A stretch of DNA of 64,000 bases from Pseudoalteromonas caenipelagi (GTDB taxonomy: Bacteria > Pseudomonadota > Gammaproteobacteria > Enterobacterales > Alteromonadaceae). Positions 28,142 through 37,194 of this stretch are shown piece after piece; position 1 is the first letter of the stretch, and every line of letters starts with the position of its first letter. The stretch covers positions 62,001 through 126,000 of the forward strand of contig NZ_JABBPG010000007.1 in assembly GCF_013140855.1 (NCBI RefSeq). The letters run 5' to 3'. The position numbers were made by a program, and so were the translations under genes. Under the pieces are notes generated by a model. It was not told the origin of the DNA, did not search any database, and was given only the letters and a program-made list of their open reading frames with translations.

Positions 28142-28582
28142 ATGTCTGACATGATAAATGTTGGTTGGCGTGAATGGTTATCTTTACCTGAACTTGGAAT
28201 AGCTCGAATAAAAGCAAAGATTGATACCGGCGCACGCACTTCTTGTTTGCATGCATTTCGCGTTGAGCAGTTTGACAAGCAAGGCCAAGCGTGGGTGAGG
28301 TTTTGGATGCATCCAGAGCAAGAGCGCACTGATCTAGAAGTGTATTGTGAAGCTCCAATAAAAGATGAAAGGCAAGTTACGGACTCTGGAGGTCATAAAG
28401 AAATGCGCTATGTTATAGAGAGTAACTTAGTTATTGCAGGACAGAACTGGCCAATTGAATTAACACTCACGAACCGCGACAACATGAAATTTAGAATGTT
28501 ATTAGGACGAACGGCGATGGCCGGACGTATTGTTGTTGACCCAAGCGCTTCGTATTTAACTAAAGAAACGGAATTACAATGA
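28142..28582 (+). CDS. rimB: Retropepsin-like protease RimB (ATP-dependent zinc protease family)
   Basis: A 146-residue protein with the aspartic-protease-like motif [16 protein letters not shown] near residues 27-42 and the later [18 protein letters not shown], both hallmarks of the family once called ATP-dependent zinc protease and now linked to RimK. An AAGGAG site precedes the ATG. Its end overlaps the rimK start by four bases, so the two are translationally coupled. In studied bacteria RimB is reported to process RimK-modified ribosomal protein S6; that role here is inferred. Confidence 0.83.
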   Translation: MSDMINVGWREWLSLPELGIARIKAKIDTGARTSCLHAFRVEQFDKQGQAWVRFWMHPEQERTDLEVYCEAPIKDERQVTDSGGHKEMRYVIESNLVIAGQNWPIELTLTNRDNMKFRMLLGRTAMAGRIVVDPSASYLTKETELQ

Positions 28583-29484
28583 AGATTGCGATTTTATCAC
28601 GTAACAAACAACTTTATTCAACACGCCGCCTAATAGAAGCAGCTAAGCATCGTGGTCATGATATTTTGGTACTAGATGCGCTGCGTTGTTATATGAATAT
28701 TAACTCTGAAGAGCCTGAAATTCATTTTAAAGGTGACAAAATCACTGAGGTGGATGCGGTTATCCCTCGAATTGGTTCGTCGGTGACTTTTTACGGTTGT
28801 TCTGTGCTTCGTCAATTTGAAATGATGGGGGTGTACCCATTGAATGAATCTGTGGCAATTACACGCTCAAGAGATAAATTAAGGTCGCTACAGTTATTAT
28901 CGCGCAAAGGCGTTGGTATGCCTATTACTGGATTTGCCAGTAAACCTGACGATGTTAAAGACTTACTAGAAATGGTTGGTGGTACACCTGTTGTGATTAA
29001 ATTGCTAGAGGGCACTCAGGGAATTGGCGTGGTACTAGCTGAAACCCGCAAAGCAGCCGAAAGCGTAATTGAAGCATTTATGGGCCTCAAAGCGAATATC
29101 ATGGTGCAAGAATATATCAAAGAAGCGGGTGGTGCGGATATTCGTTGCTTTGTTATTGGTGATAAAGTAATTGCCGCGATGAAACGTCAAGCACAAGAAG
29201 GTGAATTTCGCTCTAACTTGCACCGAGGAGGCAGTGCCAGTTTAGTACGTATTACGCCTGAAGAGCGTAAAACTGCTGTAGCTGCCGCAAAAGCCATGGG
29301 CTTGAATGTGGCGGGCGTGGACTTACTTCGTTCAAGCCGTGGGCCATTGGTGATGGAAGTTAACTCGTCTCCTGGTTTAGAGGGTATTGAAAAAGCAACA
29401 GGCAAAGACATTGCTGGCATGATTATTGAGTTTATTGAAAAAAATGCCGCATCTAAGAGGACTGCAACGCGTGGCAAAGGCTAA
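28579..29484 (+). CDS. rimK: ATP-grasp alpha-L-glutamate ligase RimK
   Basis: A 301-residue ATP-grasp enzyme that adds glutamate residues to the C-terminus of ribosomal protein S6 in E. coli. Visible landmarks are the [19 protein letters not shown] substrate-domain segment, the ATP-binding [19 protein letters not shown], the central [17 protein letters not shown] and the metal-binding [18 protein letters not shown]. Length and start match E. coli RimK. It lies between the rimB-like protease and an aspartoacylase-family gene in a tight operon. Confidence 0.94.
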   Translation: MKIAILSRNKQLYSTRRLIEAAKHRGHDILVLDALRCYMNINSEEPEIHFKGDKITEVDAVIPRIGSSVTFYGCSVLRQFEMMGVYPLNESVAITRSRDKLRSLQLLSRKGVGMPITGFASKPDDVKDLLEMVGGTPVVIKLLEGTQGIGVVLAETRKAAESVIEAFMGLKANIMVQEYIKEAGGADIRCFVIGDKVIAAMKRQAQEGEFRSNLHRGGSASLVRITPEERKTAVAAAKAMGLNVAGVDLLRSSRGPLVMEVNSSPGLEGIEKATGKDIAGMIIEFIEKNAASKRTATRGKG

Positions 29485-30529
29485 AATTAATAGACCTTTC
29501 ACTTTATTGGAAACATCTATCGGTGTGGGTGAGAGAAAAACGCTGTCGCTTGAGATAGCTAAATTATATACCCACACGCCACTGACCATCCCGATAGAAG
29601 TCGTGAATGGCTTGGAAGCTGGACCGGTTGTATTAGTCTGTGCAGCCATTCATGGGGATGAACTCAATGGTGTTGAGGTGGTTCGACAATTACTTGCAAA
29701 AGTGGATGTGCAAGATTTAAAAGGCACACTCATTGCGGTACCTGTAGTGAATGTATTTGGTTTTGTACAAAAGTCGCGTTACTTGCCCGATAGACGAGAT
29801 CTCAACCGTTGTTTCCCAGGTTCTGAGCGTGGCTCGCTTGGTGCTCGGATGGCGCATATGTTTTTTTCTCAAGTAGCAAGTTTATGTACGCATATTATTG
29901 ATTTACATACGGGGGCAATTCATCGTTCCAACTTGCCACAAGTACGCGCTGATTTGTCGTGCCCTGCAACTGCAGAGATTGCGCATGCCTTTGGCACGCC
30001 AGTGGTCATTGATGCTACCTTACGTAATGGCTCGCTTAGAAGTGAAGCGAGTAGTCGTAATATCCCTGTTATTACTTATGAAGCTGGAGAAGCCTTACGG
30101 TTTGACCCTGTTGCGATTGCTGGTGGCTTGCAGGGCGTTGAAAATGTACTGAGAAAGCTAAGAATGCTCAAAGGACGCCGCCGTAAAAAAAGCCCTGATG
30201 CAGTGATTGCAGCATCAACTAGCTGGGTAAGGGCAGAAGTCGACGGTATTGTGCGCGCTCAGGTAAACCTCGGAGAGAGGGTTATAAAGGGGCAAGTATT
30301 GGCGTACATAGATAACCCGTTAGGCAATAACGAGCTTGCCTTGTTAGCTCCACGTAGTGGTATAGTCATTGGCCAGCAAACGATGCCATTAGTAAATGAA
30401 GGTGATGCGGTGTTCCATCTTGCTTACTTTGCGCATGCAAATAGCTTAGTAGAACAACAGGTGGAGTCATTTATTGATGAGCTAAGTGACGGTAACGAAA
30501 CCAATGGCAACGTGATACTCAATAACTAG
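29471..30529 (+). CDS. Succinylglutamate desuccinylase/aspartoacylase-family zinc hydrolase
   Basis: A metallocarboxypeptidase-fold amidohydrolase with zinc ligands in [10 protein letters not shown] and, after IIDLHTG, the His of [28 protein letters not shown] supplies the family's Arg-Asn substrate site, and ITYEAGEA the catalytic Glu. The C-terminal part (about 250-330, [19 protein letters not shown]) looks like a lipoyl/biotinyl-type hammerhead, common in this subfamily. GTG 29471 is chosen because AAGAGG lies ten bases upstream; ATG 29444 is possible. It overlaps rimK by 14 bases. Substrate unknown; context suggests a glutamyl or acyl-amino-acid amide. Confidence 0.8.
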   Translation: MAKAKINRPFTLLETSIGVGERKTLSLEIAKLYTHTPLTIPIEVVNGLEAGPVVLVCAAIHGDELNGVEVVRQLLAKVDVQDLKGTLIAVPVVNVFGFVQKSRYLPDRRDLNRCFPGSERGSLGARMAHMFFSQVASLCTHIIDLHTGAIHRSNLPQVRADLSCPATAEIAHAFGTPVVIDATLRNGSLRSEASSRNIPVITYEAGEALRFDPVAIAGGLQGVENVLRKLRMLKGRRRKKSPDAVIAASTSWVRAEVDGIVRAQVNLGERVIKGQVLAYIDNPLGNNELALLAPRSGIVIGQQTMPLVNEGDAVFHLAYFAHANSLVEQQVESFIDELSDGNETNGNVILNN

Positions 30530-30778
30530 GGGGTGTTGAACCTTTCAGGCTGCACTGTTGAGGCTTTTTTCGTTATCACCTGACTTATAACAATAACGAT
30601 GCAATGCAGGTTCTACCTTGGCAAAATACCGGAATGACTGCTGAAAAAATACATAGTAACGATCAACATGTCCTAACCTAATTCATAAAAAGTATATGCT
30701 TGTAAATGATTAGTTTGTATAGCGGCTTTTCTGAAGTTGAATTGAAAGCTCGCAATACAGACTATAATAATTAGGATG
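30530..30778. other. Intergenic region with a start-less coding-like remnant
   Basis: The minus strand holds an open stretch of about 45 codons (roughly 30548-30682) that reads smoothly (HVDRYYVFFQQSFRYFAKVE and on) but has no start codon and is bounded by stops. It may be a decayed gene fragment or an extragenic repeat unit. Nothing else is visible. Confidence 0.3.
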
Positions 30779-31342
30779 TTATTTTTTGGGACCTAAAACG
30801 CGTTTAGCGGCCGGTGATTTAGGTTTACTTGGCTCTTGATTAAGCACTAAAACAGGTCGCGTAACAAATAGGTTATTTGGATAAATAACACGATGGCCGT
30901 CAAGGTTTTTTAGCACCACATTCATCAGCCCCATCTCAATAATACAACCTTCAACATGGTTAGCACCATCAACGATTCTTACCCAGTTACCAACACGGCA
31001 GTAGTTTTGTATAAACATTAATAAGAAAGAAGTGAGATTACTCAGTAAAGACCAACCGGCAAATAACGCCACGCCAAGCATAGCAAAAAGAGAAGAGCCC
31101 AGTACCAATAAGCCTCTTAACTCAATACCCCAAAATACGAGTAGCAAACACACCAGCACCATAGCGGTTATCATTTTGAGCAGTAACTCAGCCCTAAGTT
31201 GACGATGAGGATCGATTTTGCCTTGCGTTATTTTTTCCAAAAGACGCCGACTGAACTTTAAAATAACTGGAAAGAGCAATAATACAAAAATAGTGACGAT
31301 TAAACGGTATTGCTCGCCCAAAAAGGTCATAAGATAAGACAA
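30779..31342 (-). CDS. Small MscS-family mechanosensitive channel protein
   Basis: A 187-residue membrane protein with three hydrophobic helices (about 10-30, 52-72 and 80-112). It then has the MscS-type beta domain: VGNWVRIVDGANHVEGCIIEMGLMNVVLKNLDGHRVIYPNNLFVTRPV. The carboxyl-terminal alpha/beta cage of full MscS (286 residues) is missing, so it is a minimal channel; the tail is short and basic. It probably forms an osmotic-release or ion channel. It is convergent with the aspartoacylase-family gene and 59 bases from the barrel gene behind it. Confidence 0.82.
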   Translation of the reverse strand: MSYLMTFLGEQYRLIVTIFVLLLFPVILKFSRRLLEKITQGKIDPHRQLRAELLLKMITAMVLVCLLLVFWGIELRGLLVLGSSLFAMLGVALFAGWSLLSNLTSFLLMFIQNYCRVGNWVRIVDGANHVEGCIIEMGLMNVVLKNLDGHRVIYPNNLFVTRPVLVLNQEPSKPKSPAAKRVLGPKK

Positions 31343-31401
31343 AATTGTGTGTTCTCTGAGTTGAAATATTATAGCTATATCATATCGCTAGGGAGGATTG
31401 G

Positions 31402-33099
31402 TTAAAAGCGATTCTTAACGGTAAATAGCCACTGTACACCGTCTATATTTCCTGGCGCGTTTATTGGTGCGGCTACATCTAAATGCAGCACTAAGCCTGC
31501 GTTAGCACGACTTGGAGCAAGACGTAGACCCATACCTATGTTTTTAAGATAATTTGGGTCGCTATTAACTAAACTGTTCCCCCTAACTCGGCCAATGTCA
31601 AAAAAGACCGCGCCACCGACTTTAAATAACTGCAGCAAATCATACTCCCAATAGTAGCGTTTCTCTAAGTTGACTAAGACACTCTTACTACCGTGTTGAT
31701 ACTTAATAGGAAAACCTCGTAAACCTGTTTCTCCCCCCAGCGTTAATTGCACATCCTCCGTTAGGTTTTTGGCAAACCGCAGCTGTACTTTCGTATACCA
31801 AGATTGGTATACGCTGGTGTTTAAGTAATATTCAAAAGTCGCTTGCGAAATCATATTACGGGCAGTATTTTGCTCACTGTTCCATTGACCATTGAGCGCT
31901 AATTCGGTTCGCCACAAGCTTCTATCTGAGGTGTAATGTGCTTTTTCTAACGAGAGTTGGTAGATAAAGTGACTCTCATCGTTGCTCAATTGCTTGTCGG
32001 AATAGCCAATCAAGGCTTTGATGTTCCATCCTAAATTGAGGTCTTCTGTACGATATATTGAGTCAAAATTTCGCACTTTAATAAAATTGTCTTCAAACCA
32101 ATGTGCTTGTAGATAGGGGTAAGAAAGCCTTCGGTCCTCAGCAAGCGGTAATTGAGTCGCCGTTGTCGCGGTAAAGGAGTCTTCATGATTACGAAAACCA
32201 AGGCTCAAACGCTGTGTCCAGCTATTGTGTAGCGAAGTGGCTGCGCCAAAATAGATATCAGAGACTTTACTCGTATGGTCATACTCAGAGACGACTTCAC
32301 CTGCTTGGTATAAAGATTCAGTACGTTGATTATGAAAATCTGATATCCCATAACTGTAAGGAGTATCGGTCGAGAAAAAAGGATATTGAATACCGAAGTA
32401 ATGGCGTTTTCCATCACTGTTGTCCGCGTACTCAATACGGCCTCGATAACGGGTTGATAAAATATGAGGGTCGTCATAGATAAATAAGTATCCAGAGCGG
32501 TCTTTATCGCTGGTATGGGCAAGCGATAACCGTTTCCCCCAGCCAAACAAATTACTTTCTCTAAAACCGATTCTGGATGAGTTTTCGCCACCGCTACGAC
32601 TGAAACTAAGTTCGGGCAGTAGCGTCCAAAGGTCGCGTGTTACAACGCTCACTTCTATATTGCCATCGCAATCCTCTTCGGCAAATACTCTGGCATCATA
32701 TAGAAAGTTTTGGCTACGTAGCAAGCGTTCCGATTCGACTAGCTTTTTTTGTGAATAATCATCCCCTTCTTGAAACAGTAATATACTGCGTAGTACCTCG
32801 GGCTTAGTTGTAATATGAGCACGGTTAGCAAAACGAAATAATGCGTTGTTTTCTTCTGGGATGCTGGTGTCGAATACGTTGAGTTGATGAAAGCTGATGG
32901 TTTTTATTTTTTTTCGGTCGCCGTCTTCAGGAAGTATTATCGCTTTATCTAATTGCCTATTTAGGTCGCTGTTAAGCGCCTCAAAAGGTCTTTGATTTGC
33001 GCAGCTCTCGGTTAGGTCTTTAAATTCACTAGACAGCACTGACATGCTCATGAAGAAGCTGAAAATGATGAGAATTGGATTGCATTTTAGTGCCTTCAT
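31402..33099 (-). CDS. BamA/TamA-like surface-antigen outer-membrane protein
   Basis: A 565-residue protein with a signal peptide (about 1-23), one recognisable POTRA-like domain (about 85-155, HITTKPEVLRSILLFQEGDD through SVVTRDLW) and a C-terminal beta-barrel of the bacterial surface antigen (D15/Omp85) family. The barrel includes the conserved LGGETGLRGFP motif (the RGF of lid loop 6) and ends in VKNRF. With fewer POTRA repeats than BamA it is a paralogue, not the essential assembly factor. Client unknown. It is probably a separate unit from the MscS-like gene. Confidence 0.82.
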   Translation of the reverse strand: MKALKCNPILIIFSFFMSMSVLSSEFKDLTESCANQRPFEALNSDLNRQLDKAIILPEDGDRKKIKTISFHQLNVFDTSIPEENNALFRFANRAHITTKPEVLRSILLFQEGDDYSQKKLVESERLLRSQNFLYDARVFAEEDCDGNIEVSVVTRDLWTLLPELSFSRSGGENSSRIGFRESNLFGWGKRLSLAHTSDKDRSGYLFIYDDPHILSTRYRGRIEYADNSDGKRHYFGIQYPFFSTDTPYSYGISDFHNQRTESLYQAGEVVSEYDHTSKVSDIYFGAATSLHNSWTQRLSLGFRNHEDSFTATTATQLPLAEDRRLSYPYLQAHWFEDNFIKVRNFDSIYRTEDLNLGWNIKALIGYSDKQLSNDESHFIYQLSLEKAHYTSDRSLWRTELALNGQWNSEQNTARNMISQATFEYYLNTSVYQSWYTKVQLRFAKNLTEDVQLTLGGETGLRGFPIKYQHGSKSVLVNLEKRYYWEYDLLQLFKVGGAVFFDIGRVRGNSLVNSDPNYLKNIGMGLRLAPSRANAGLVLHLDVAAPINAPGNIDGVQWLFTVKNRF

Positions 33100-33177
33100 T
33101 CACAGCTCCTGAAGAATTATCTAGTCATATTAATTTGTTACTATAGTTAACCTGTTATCTTTAAGTCTATTTCATTA

Positions 33178-33474
33178 TTAAGAATTTGATAGGAATAATT
33201 GCTGTAAATTGCCTAATTGGGCTTCGGCATCATAACCTTCTGGGGAAACCCAGATACTTTCGCTGTAGTGCTCAAAGTTTAGGTTAAAGTTGTGTTCAGC
33301 GTAGCAAAAGCGCAGTTGATGGCGGTCAGCACCTTGAGCATACTCTAATATTTTTACTTCCTCTGGGTAGTGCAAAAATATCTTCCCCCAGAGCTCAAAT
33401 TCGTCAGCTTCAGGTAGGTACTTTGGGGTAATAATGAGTACTTGGTGCTCAAGATCAAGTTCGATGTTGCTCAT
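33178..33474 (-). CDS. DUF3630-family hypothetical protein
   Basis: A 98-residue soluble acidic protein (MSNIELDLEHQVLIITPKYL, then PEADEFELWGKIFLHYP). It resembles the uncharacterised DUF3630 family found beside recQ in Alteromonadales and vibrios. It starts 17 bases after the recQ stop on the same strand and is likely co-transcribed. No catalytic motif is visible. Confidence 0.65.
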   Translation of the reverse strand: MSNIELDLEHQVLIITPKYLPEADEFELWGKIFLHYPEEVKILEYAQGADRHQLRFCYAEHNFNLNFEHYSESIWVSPEGYDAEAQLGNLQQLFLSNS

Positions 33475-33491
33475 GACATATCTCTTAGTAA

Positions 33492-35309
33492 TTAGCTGGC
33501 AGCTAGGTAGTTACGTATCAACTGCATAAAAGGTGCGCCATATTTGCTGAGTTTGGTAAATCCTACACCGGAAATTTTCAAAAATTCGCTGTCGTTAGTT
33601 GGCATCAGCTGTGCCATTTCAGCCAACGTTTTATCATTGAATACCACATAAGGTGGGACATCATCTTCATCAGCTAGCTCTTTTCGCAAGCTGCGCAGTT
33701 TCGCAAACAGCTTTTTATCATAGTTAAACTGGGCTAGTTTATCTTGATAAACGTGTTTGGCTTGCAGTCTTGGCTCTGCAAGTTGCAAAGCATACTCGCC
33801 TTTTAACACAGCGCGTGCCGCTTCGGTTAAACGTAAGCTGGCTCCTTGAGTAATGTCTTGGGTGAGCAAGCCATGATGGATTAGCTGTCTGAGTACACTG
33901 AGCCAATATTCATTGCTGTGCTCTTTACCAATGCCATAGGTGCTAAGGGTGTGATGCTGATTATCTCTAATGCGACTGGTATTTGCGCCGCGCAATACAT
34001 CGACGATATACCCTAAGCCAAATCTTTGCTCTGCACGATATACGCATGATAAGGCTTGTTGTGCCACAAGTGTACCATCAAAACGTTTCGGTGGATTGAG
34101 GCAAATATCACAGTTGCCACATGGCTCTCGTTGATACTCACTAAAATAGTTGAGTAAGATTTGTCGGCGACATGTTTGGGCTTCTGCAAAACTGGCCATG
34201 GCATTAAAACGTTGCTCTTCGACTCGGCGTCTGTGCTCATCTTCAATATCTTCAAAAAAACGCTTTACGCGACCAATATCAGCAGGATCGAAATACATAA
34301 TGGCTTCCGCTGCAAGCCCATCTCGACCAGCACGTCCGGTCTCTTGATAATACGCTTCAATACTTTTGGGAATATCGTAGTGCAGCACAAAACGAACGTT
34401 AGATTTGTTGATACCCATACCAAATGCGACCGTTGCCACCACGATATGGATATCGTCTCTGGCAAACGCGGTTTGTACAAATTGGCGTTGTTCGTTGCTC
34501 ATTCCTGCATGGTAGGCAGCGGCATTGAACCCTGCGTCAGCTAATTTTTGCGCGATGTCGTCTACGCGTTTTCTGCTGGTACAGTAAATGATGCCACTTT
34601 GGCCTTTTTGCGTTCTTAAATAACGCATTAATTGTGATAAAGGCTTAAATTTTTCTTCAATGGTGTAGCGAATGTTGGGTCTATCGAAGCTGCCAGTGTG
34701 GATATAGGGTTGATTAAGGCCCAACTGTTGCACAATATCTCTGCGCGTAGCGGTATCAGCTGTTGCAGTGAGTGCCATCATTGGCACCGTTGGAAAATGT
34801 TGTTTGAGTTCGCTTAAGCGGCAGTAGTGGGGTCTAAAATCATGCCCCCAATGCGATACACAGTGCGCTTCGTCGATGGCGAACAAACTGATGTTTAACT
34901 GTTTTAAGCGTTCTTTAAACTCATACTGAAGCACTTTCTCTGGTGCAACATACAGTAGCTTTATATCGTTGGCATGTAGGCGCTGATAGATATTGTGTTG
35001 CTGTTCATAAGTGAGACTGTTATTAACAAATTCAGCTTTTATTTCTAACGCTTGCAATTGTGCTACTTGATCTTGCATCAACGAAATTAGCGGAGATATA
35101 ACCACGGTTAACCCGGGGAAAGTCAGTGCTGGGATTTGATAACAAAGCGATTTCCCACCACCGGTAGGTAGCAACACTAAGGCGTCTTGTGACCCCAACA
35201 CGGCATTAATCACCGCATTTTGGCCATCACGAAACTCACTGTAGCCAAAAATGTCTTTGAGCACAGTGTAAGTATGAGTTTGATCAGTTTGCAGCACTTG
35301 GTTTTCCAT
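33492..35309 (-). CDS. recQ: ATP-dependent DNA helicase RecQ
   Basis: A 3'-5' superfamily 2 helicase (605 residues) acting in recombination and replication-fork repair. Landmarks are Walker A PTGGGKSLCYQIP, the DEAH box in AIDEAHCVSHWGHDFRPHY, motif VI QETGRAGRDG and the zinc-binding cysteines CRRQ and CGNCDIC. A winged-helix domain and a C-terminal HRDC domain (about 525-600, FAKLRSLRKELADEDDVPPY) follow. Length and order match E. coli RecQ. It diverges from the thioesterase gene. Confidence 0.97.
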   Translation of the reverse strand: MENQVLQTDQTHTYTVLKDIFGYSEFRDGQNAVINAVLGSQDALVLLPTGGGKSLCYQIPALTFPGLTVVISPLISLMQDQVAQLQALEIKAEFVNNSLTYEQQHNIYQRLHANDIKLLYVAPEKVLQYEFKERLKQLNISLFAIDEAHCVSHWGHDFRPHYCRLSELKQHFPTVPMMALTATADTATRRDIVQQLGLNQPYIHTGSFDRPNIRYTIEEKFKPLSQLMRYLRTQKGQSGIIYCTSRKRVDDIAQKLADAGFNAAAYHAGMSNEQRQFVQTAFARDDIHIVVATVAFGMGINKSNVRFVLHYDIPKSIEAYYQETGRAGRDGLAAEAIMYFDPADIGRVKRFFEDIEDEHRRRVEEQRFNAMASFAEAQTCRRQILLNYFSEYQREPCGNCDICLNPPKRFDGTLVAQQALSCVYRAEQRFGLGYIVDVLRGANTSRIRDNQHHTLSTYGIGKEHSNEYWLSVLRQLIHHGLLTQDITQGASLRLTEAARAVLKGEYALQLAEPRLQAKHVYQDKLAQFNYDKKLFAKLRSLRKELADEDDVPPYVVFNDKTLAEMAQLMPTNDSEFLKISGVGFTKLSKYGAPFMQLIRNYLAAS

Positions 35310-35418
35310 CGCCGAGCATTCTAGAGGTTTTTCATTCGATTGTCTGTAACTTTTAGTGCTTGCAAAATACCCAAGTTAAGCATAAGTTTTACTGGTCAGA
35401 TGAGTTTTAGGGGTTAGT

Positions 35419-35874
35419 ATGGATAGAGCATTGTTAATCAGTCAAGTGGGCAATATTTTTGTAGAGAAAATGCCATTTAATCGCTTTCTAGGCATTTCTA
35501 TCAAAGAATTAAATGCTGAAAGTGCGCGTATAGAATTACCATGGCAAGATGAATTTATTGGTAATCCCACACAAAAAATTCTTCATGGTGGTGTTATTTC
35601 TGCGGTGCTTGACAATGTAGGCGGCATGCTCGCCGCAGCTTCAATTATTCATAAACTACCTGATGAAGCGCTCAACAGTGTACCTGCCAAATTAGCTACT
35701 TTGGGAACCATCGATATTCGTACAGACTTTTTACGCCCAGGAAGAGGTGAATACTTCATTGCTAGTGCAACTCTAATACGCTCAGGTAATAAAGTATGCG
35801 TATGCCGAATGGAGTTGCACAACCAGGAGGGCGTGCAAATCGCGTTCGGAACTGGGACATACTTGGTCGGGTAA
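35419..35874 (+). CDS. Hotdog-fold thioesterase (YigI/PaaI type)
   Basis: A 151-residue acyl-CoA thioesterase-like protein. The hotdog helix motif LHGGVISAVLDNVGGMLAA is clear, followed by IDIRTDFLRPGRGEYFIASA strands. The neighbourhood recQ-thioesterase-rarD mirrors the recQ-pldA-yigI-rarD block of enterobacteria, supporting a YigI-type identity. Substrate unknown. Confidence 0.8.
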   Translation: MDRALLISQVGNIFVEKMPFNRFLGISIKELNAESARIELPWQDEFIGNPTQKILHGGVISAVLDNVGGMLAAASIIHKLPDEALNSVPAKLATLGTIDIRTDFLRPGRGEYFIASATLIRSGNKVCVCRMELHNQEGVQIAFGTGTYLVG

Positions 35875-36230
35875 ATGTCAGTTTTCAGTATATTCAATCA
35901 TAATAAGAAAATACTGGTGATTAAGGTATTTAACCAGAGATTTGGATAAGAAATAGGTTAATTCATTGTTTTTAAATAAAATGATTAACTTTTATTCTCA
36001 TCTAGCCTGTAAGTTTTAGGGATAAAAAAGCGAACTTACGTATTAATAGCGGGCTATTAGAAGTGGATTCAACACAGTTAGCGTTAAAACTAGCTGCTAG
36101 AGAGATATTAGTTATCCGAAGCTCAGGTTACTTAGTTTACGTCATTAATTTAACAAACCGATTACGTCAATTTGACGAATAACTGTAAAGAAAGCAGGTA
36201 TAATGCTGCCTCTAAATTGAAGGGGGTGGT
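35875..36230. other. Intergenic region between thioesterase gene and rarD
   Basis: This 356-base AT-rich stretch contains one possible micro-ORF (36063-36182) and a TATAAT at 36199-36204, 26 bases before the rarD start codon. The nearest TTGACG is 21 bases upstream of it, too far for a standard promoter. Confidence 0.4.
36063..36182 (+). CDS. Possible 39-residue small protein
   Basis: A GTG-started frame encodes MDSTQLALKLAAREILVIRS and ends in LTNRLRQFDE. Composition is protein-like, with a helix-forming start and a hydrophobic middle. Support is weak: there is no strong ribosome site, the frame stays open 54 bases upstream without ATG, and I recognise no family. It could be a remnant. Confidence 0.2.
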   Translation: MDSTQLALKLAAREILVIRSSGYLVYVINLTNRLRQFDE

Positions 36231-37133
36231 ATGGGCCAAGAAAACGCAGAACAAAAAGGCTATCTTTTTGCTTCGTTGGCTTTTTTGATGTGGGGCTTAG
36301 CGCCTATTTACTTTAAGCAAATAGACTTTATTGATGCCATGGAGATCCTCGTGCATCGAGTCATTTGGTCGGTTGTATTTATTGCCGTCATTGTTGGACT
36401 TTTAAAGCAGTGGCATAAAGTACAGCATATTATAAAAAAGCCAAAACTACTGTTAATGCTATGCATTAGCGCTTGCTTACTAGGTTTTAATTGGGGATTG
36501 TTCATTTGGGCTGTCAATAATGAGCACATGCTTGATACTAGTTTGGGATATTACATAAACCCGCTGCTGAATGTTCTACTGGGGATGATTTTTTTAGCTG
36601 AGCGGTTAAGAAAGTGGCAACTTGTTGCGGTTGGCTTTGCCGTTGTGGGTGTGGTAATTCAAGTGGTGAGTTTTGGCTCTTTTCCTGTTATCGCATTTGC
36701 TTTGGCAAGCTCTTTTTCGGTGTATGGTTTAATTCGAAAAAAGGTACCAGTAGAGTCCTTGCCGGGGCTGCTGCTTGAAGCTGTCATTCTATTGCCATTA
36801 GCCCTCGCGTATTGGTATTTTTCTGCGCCAACAGCGACATCAGACTTTAGCGAAAATAGCGTGCTAATCAATACTCTGCTGATCAGTGCAGGGGTTGTGA
36901 CCACATTGCCACTATTGTGTTTTACTGCTGCGGCTAAACGGATCCCATATTCTACTTTAGGGTTTTTCCAGTATATCGGACCAAGTCTTATGTTTGTTTT
37001 AGCCGTTGTTTTCTATGGCGAAGAATTTAGCTCGCAACGTGTGGTCACATTTGCTTTTATTTGGAGTGCGTTAGCATTATTTAGTTGGGATTCCTACCAA
37101 TTCTCTAGAAAGGTTCGAAAACAACAAAATTAA
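36231..37133 (+). CDS. rarD: EamA-family transporter RarD
   Basis: A 300-residue inner-membrane protein with ten predicted helices of the drug/metabolite transporter superfamily. RarD-type features are the GYLFASLAFLMWGLAPIYFK start, ILVHRVIWS, NWGLFIWAVNNEHMLDTSLGYYINPLLNVLLG and the later IPYSTLGFFQYIGPSLMF. An AGGGGG site precedes the ATG. The name reflects an old chloramphenicol-resistance association; the physiological substrate is unknown. It is convergent with the GGDEF gene downstream. Confidence 0.9.
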   Translation: MGQENAEQKGYLFASLAFLMWGLAPIYFKQIDFIDAMEILVHRVIWSVVFIAVIVGLLKQWHKVQHIIKKPKLLLMLCISACLLGFNWGLFIWAVNNEHMLDTSLGYYINPLLNVLLGMIFLAERLRKWQLVAVGFAVVGVVIQVVSFGSFPVIAFALASSFSVYGLIRKKVPVESLPGLLLEAVILLPLALAYWYFSAPTATSDFSENSVLINTLLISAGVVTTLPLLCFTAAAKRIPYSTLGFFQYIGPSLMFVLAVVFYGEEFSSQRVVTFAFIWSALALFSWDSYQFSRKVRKQQN

Positions 37134-37149
37134 CAGCGTGATGGCTTTG

Positions 37150-37194
37150 GCAAAAGAGTTAGAGGATGACTCTGTTTCTACCTAACTCTTTTGC
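37150..37194. terminator. Long perfect stem-loop at convergent 3' ends (rarD / GGDEF gene)
   Basis: GCAAAAGAGTTAG (37150-37162) and CTAACTCTTTTGC (37182-37194) are perfect 13-bp inverted arms with a 19-base loop. The stop codon of the minus-strand GGDEF gene lies inside the left arm and its last codons form the loop and right arm. It can end transcripts from both sides. Confidence 0.65.
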
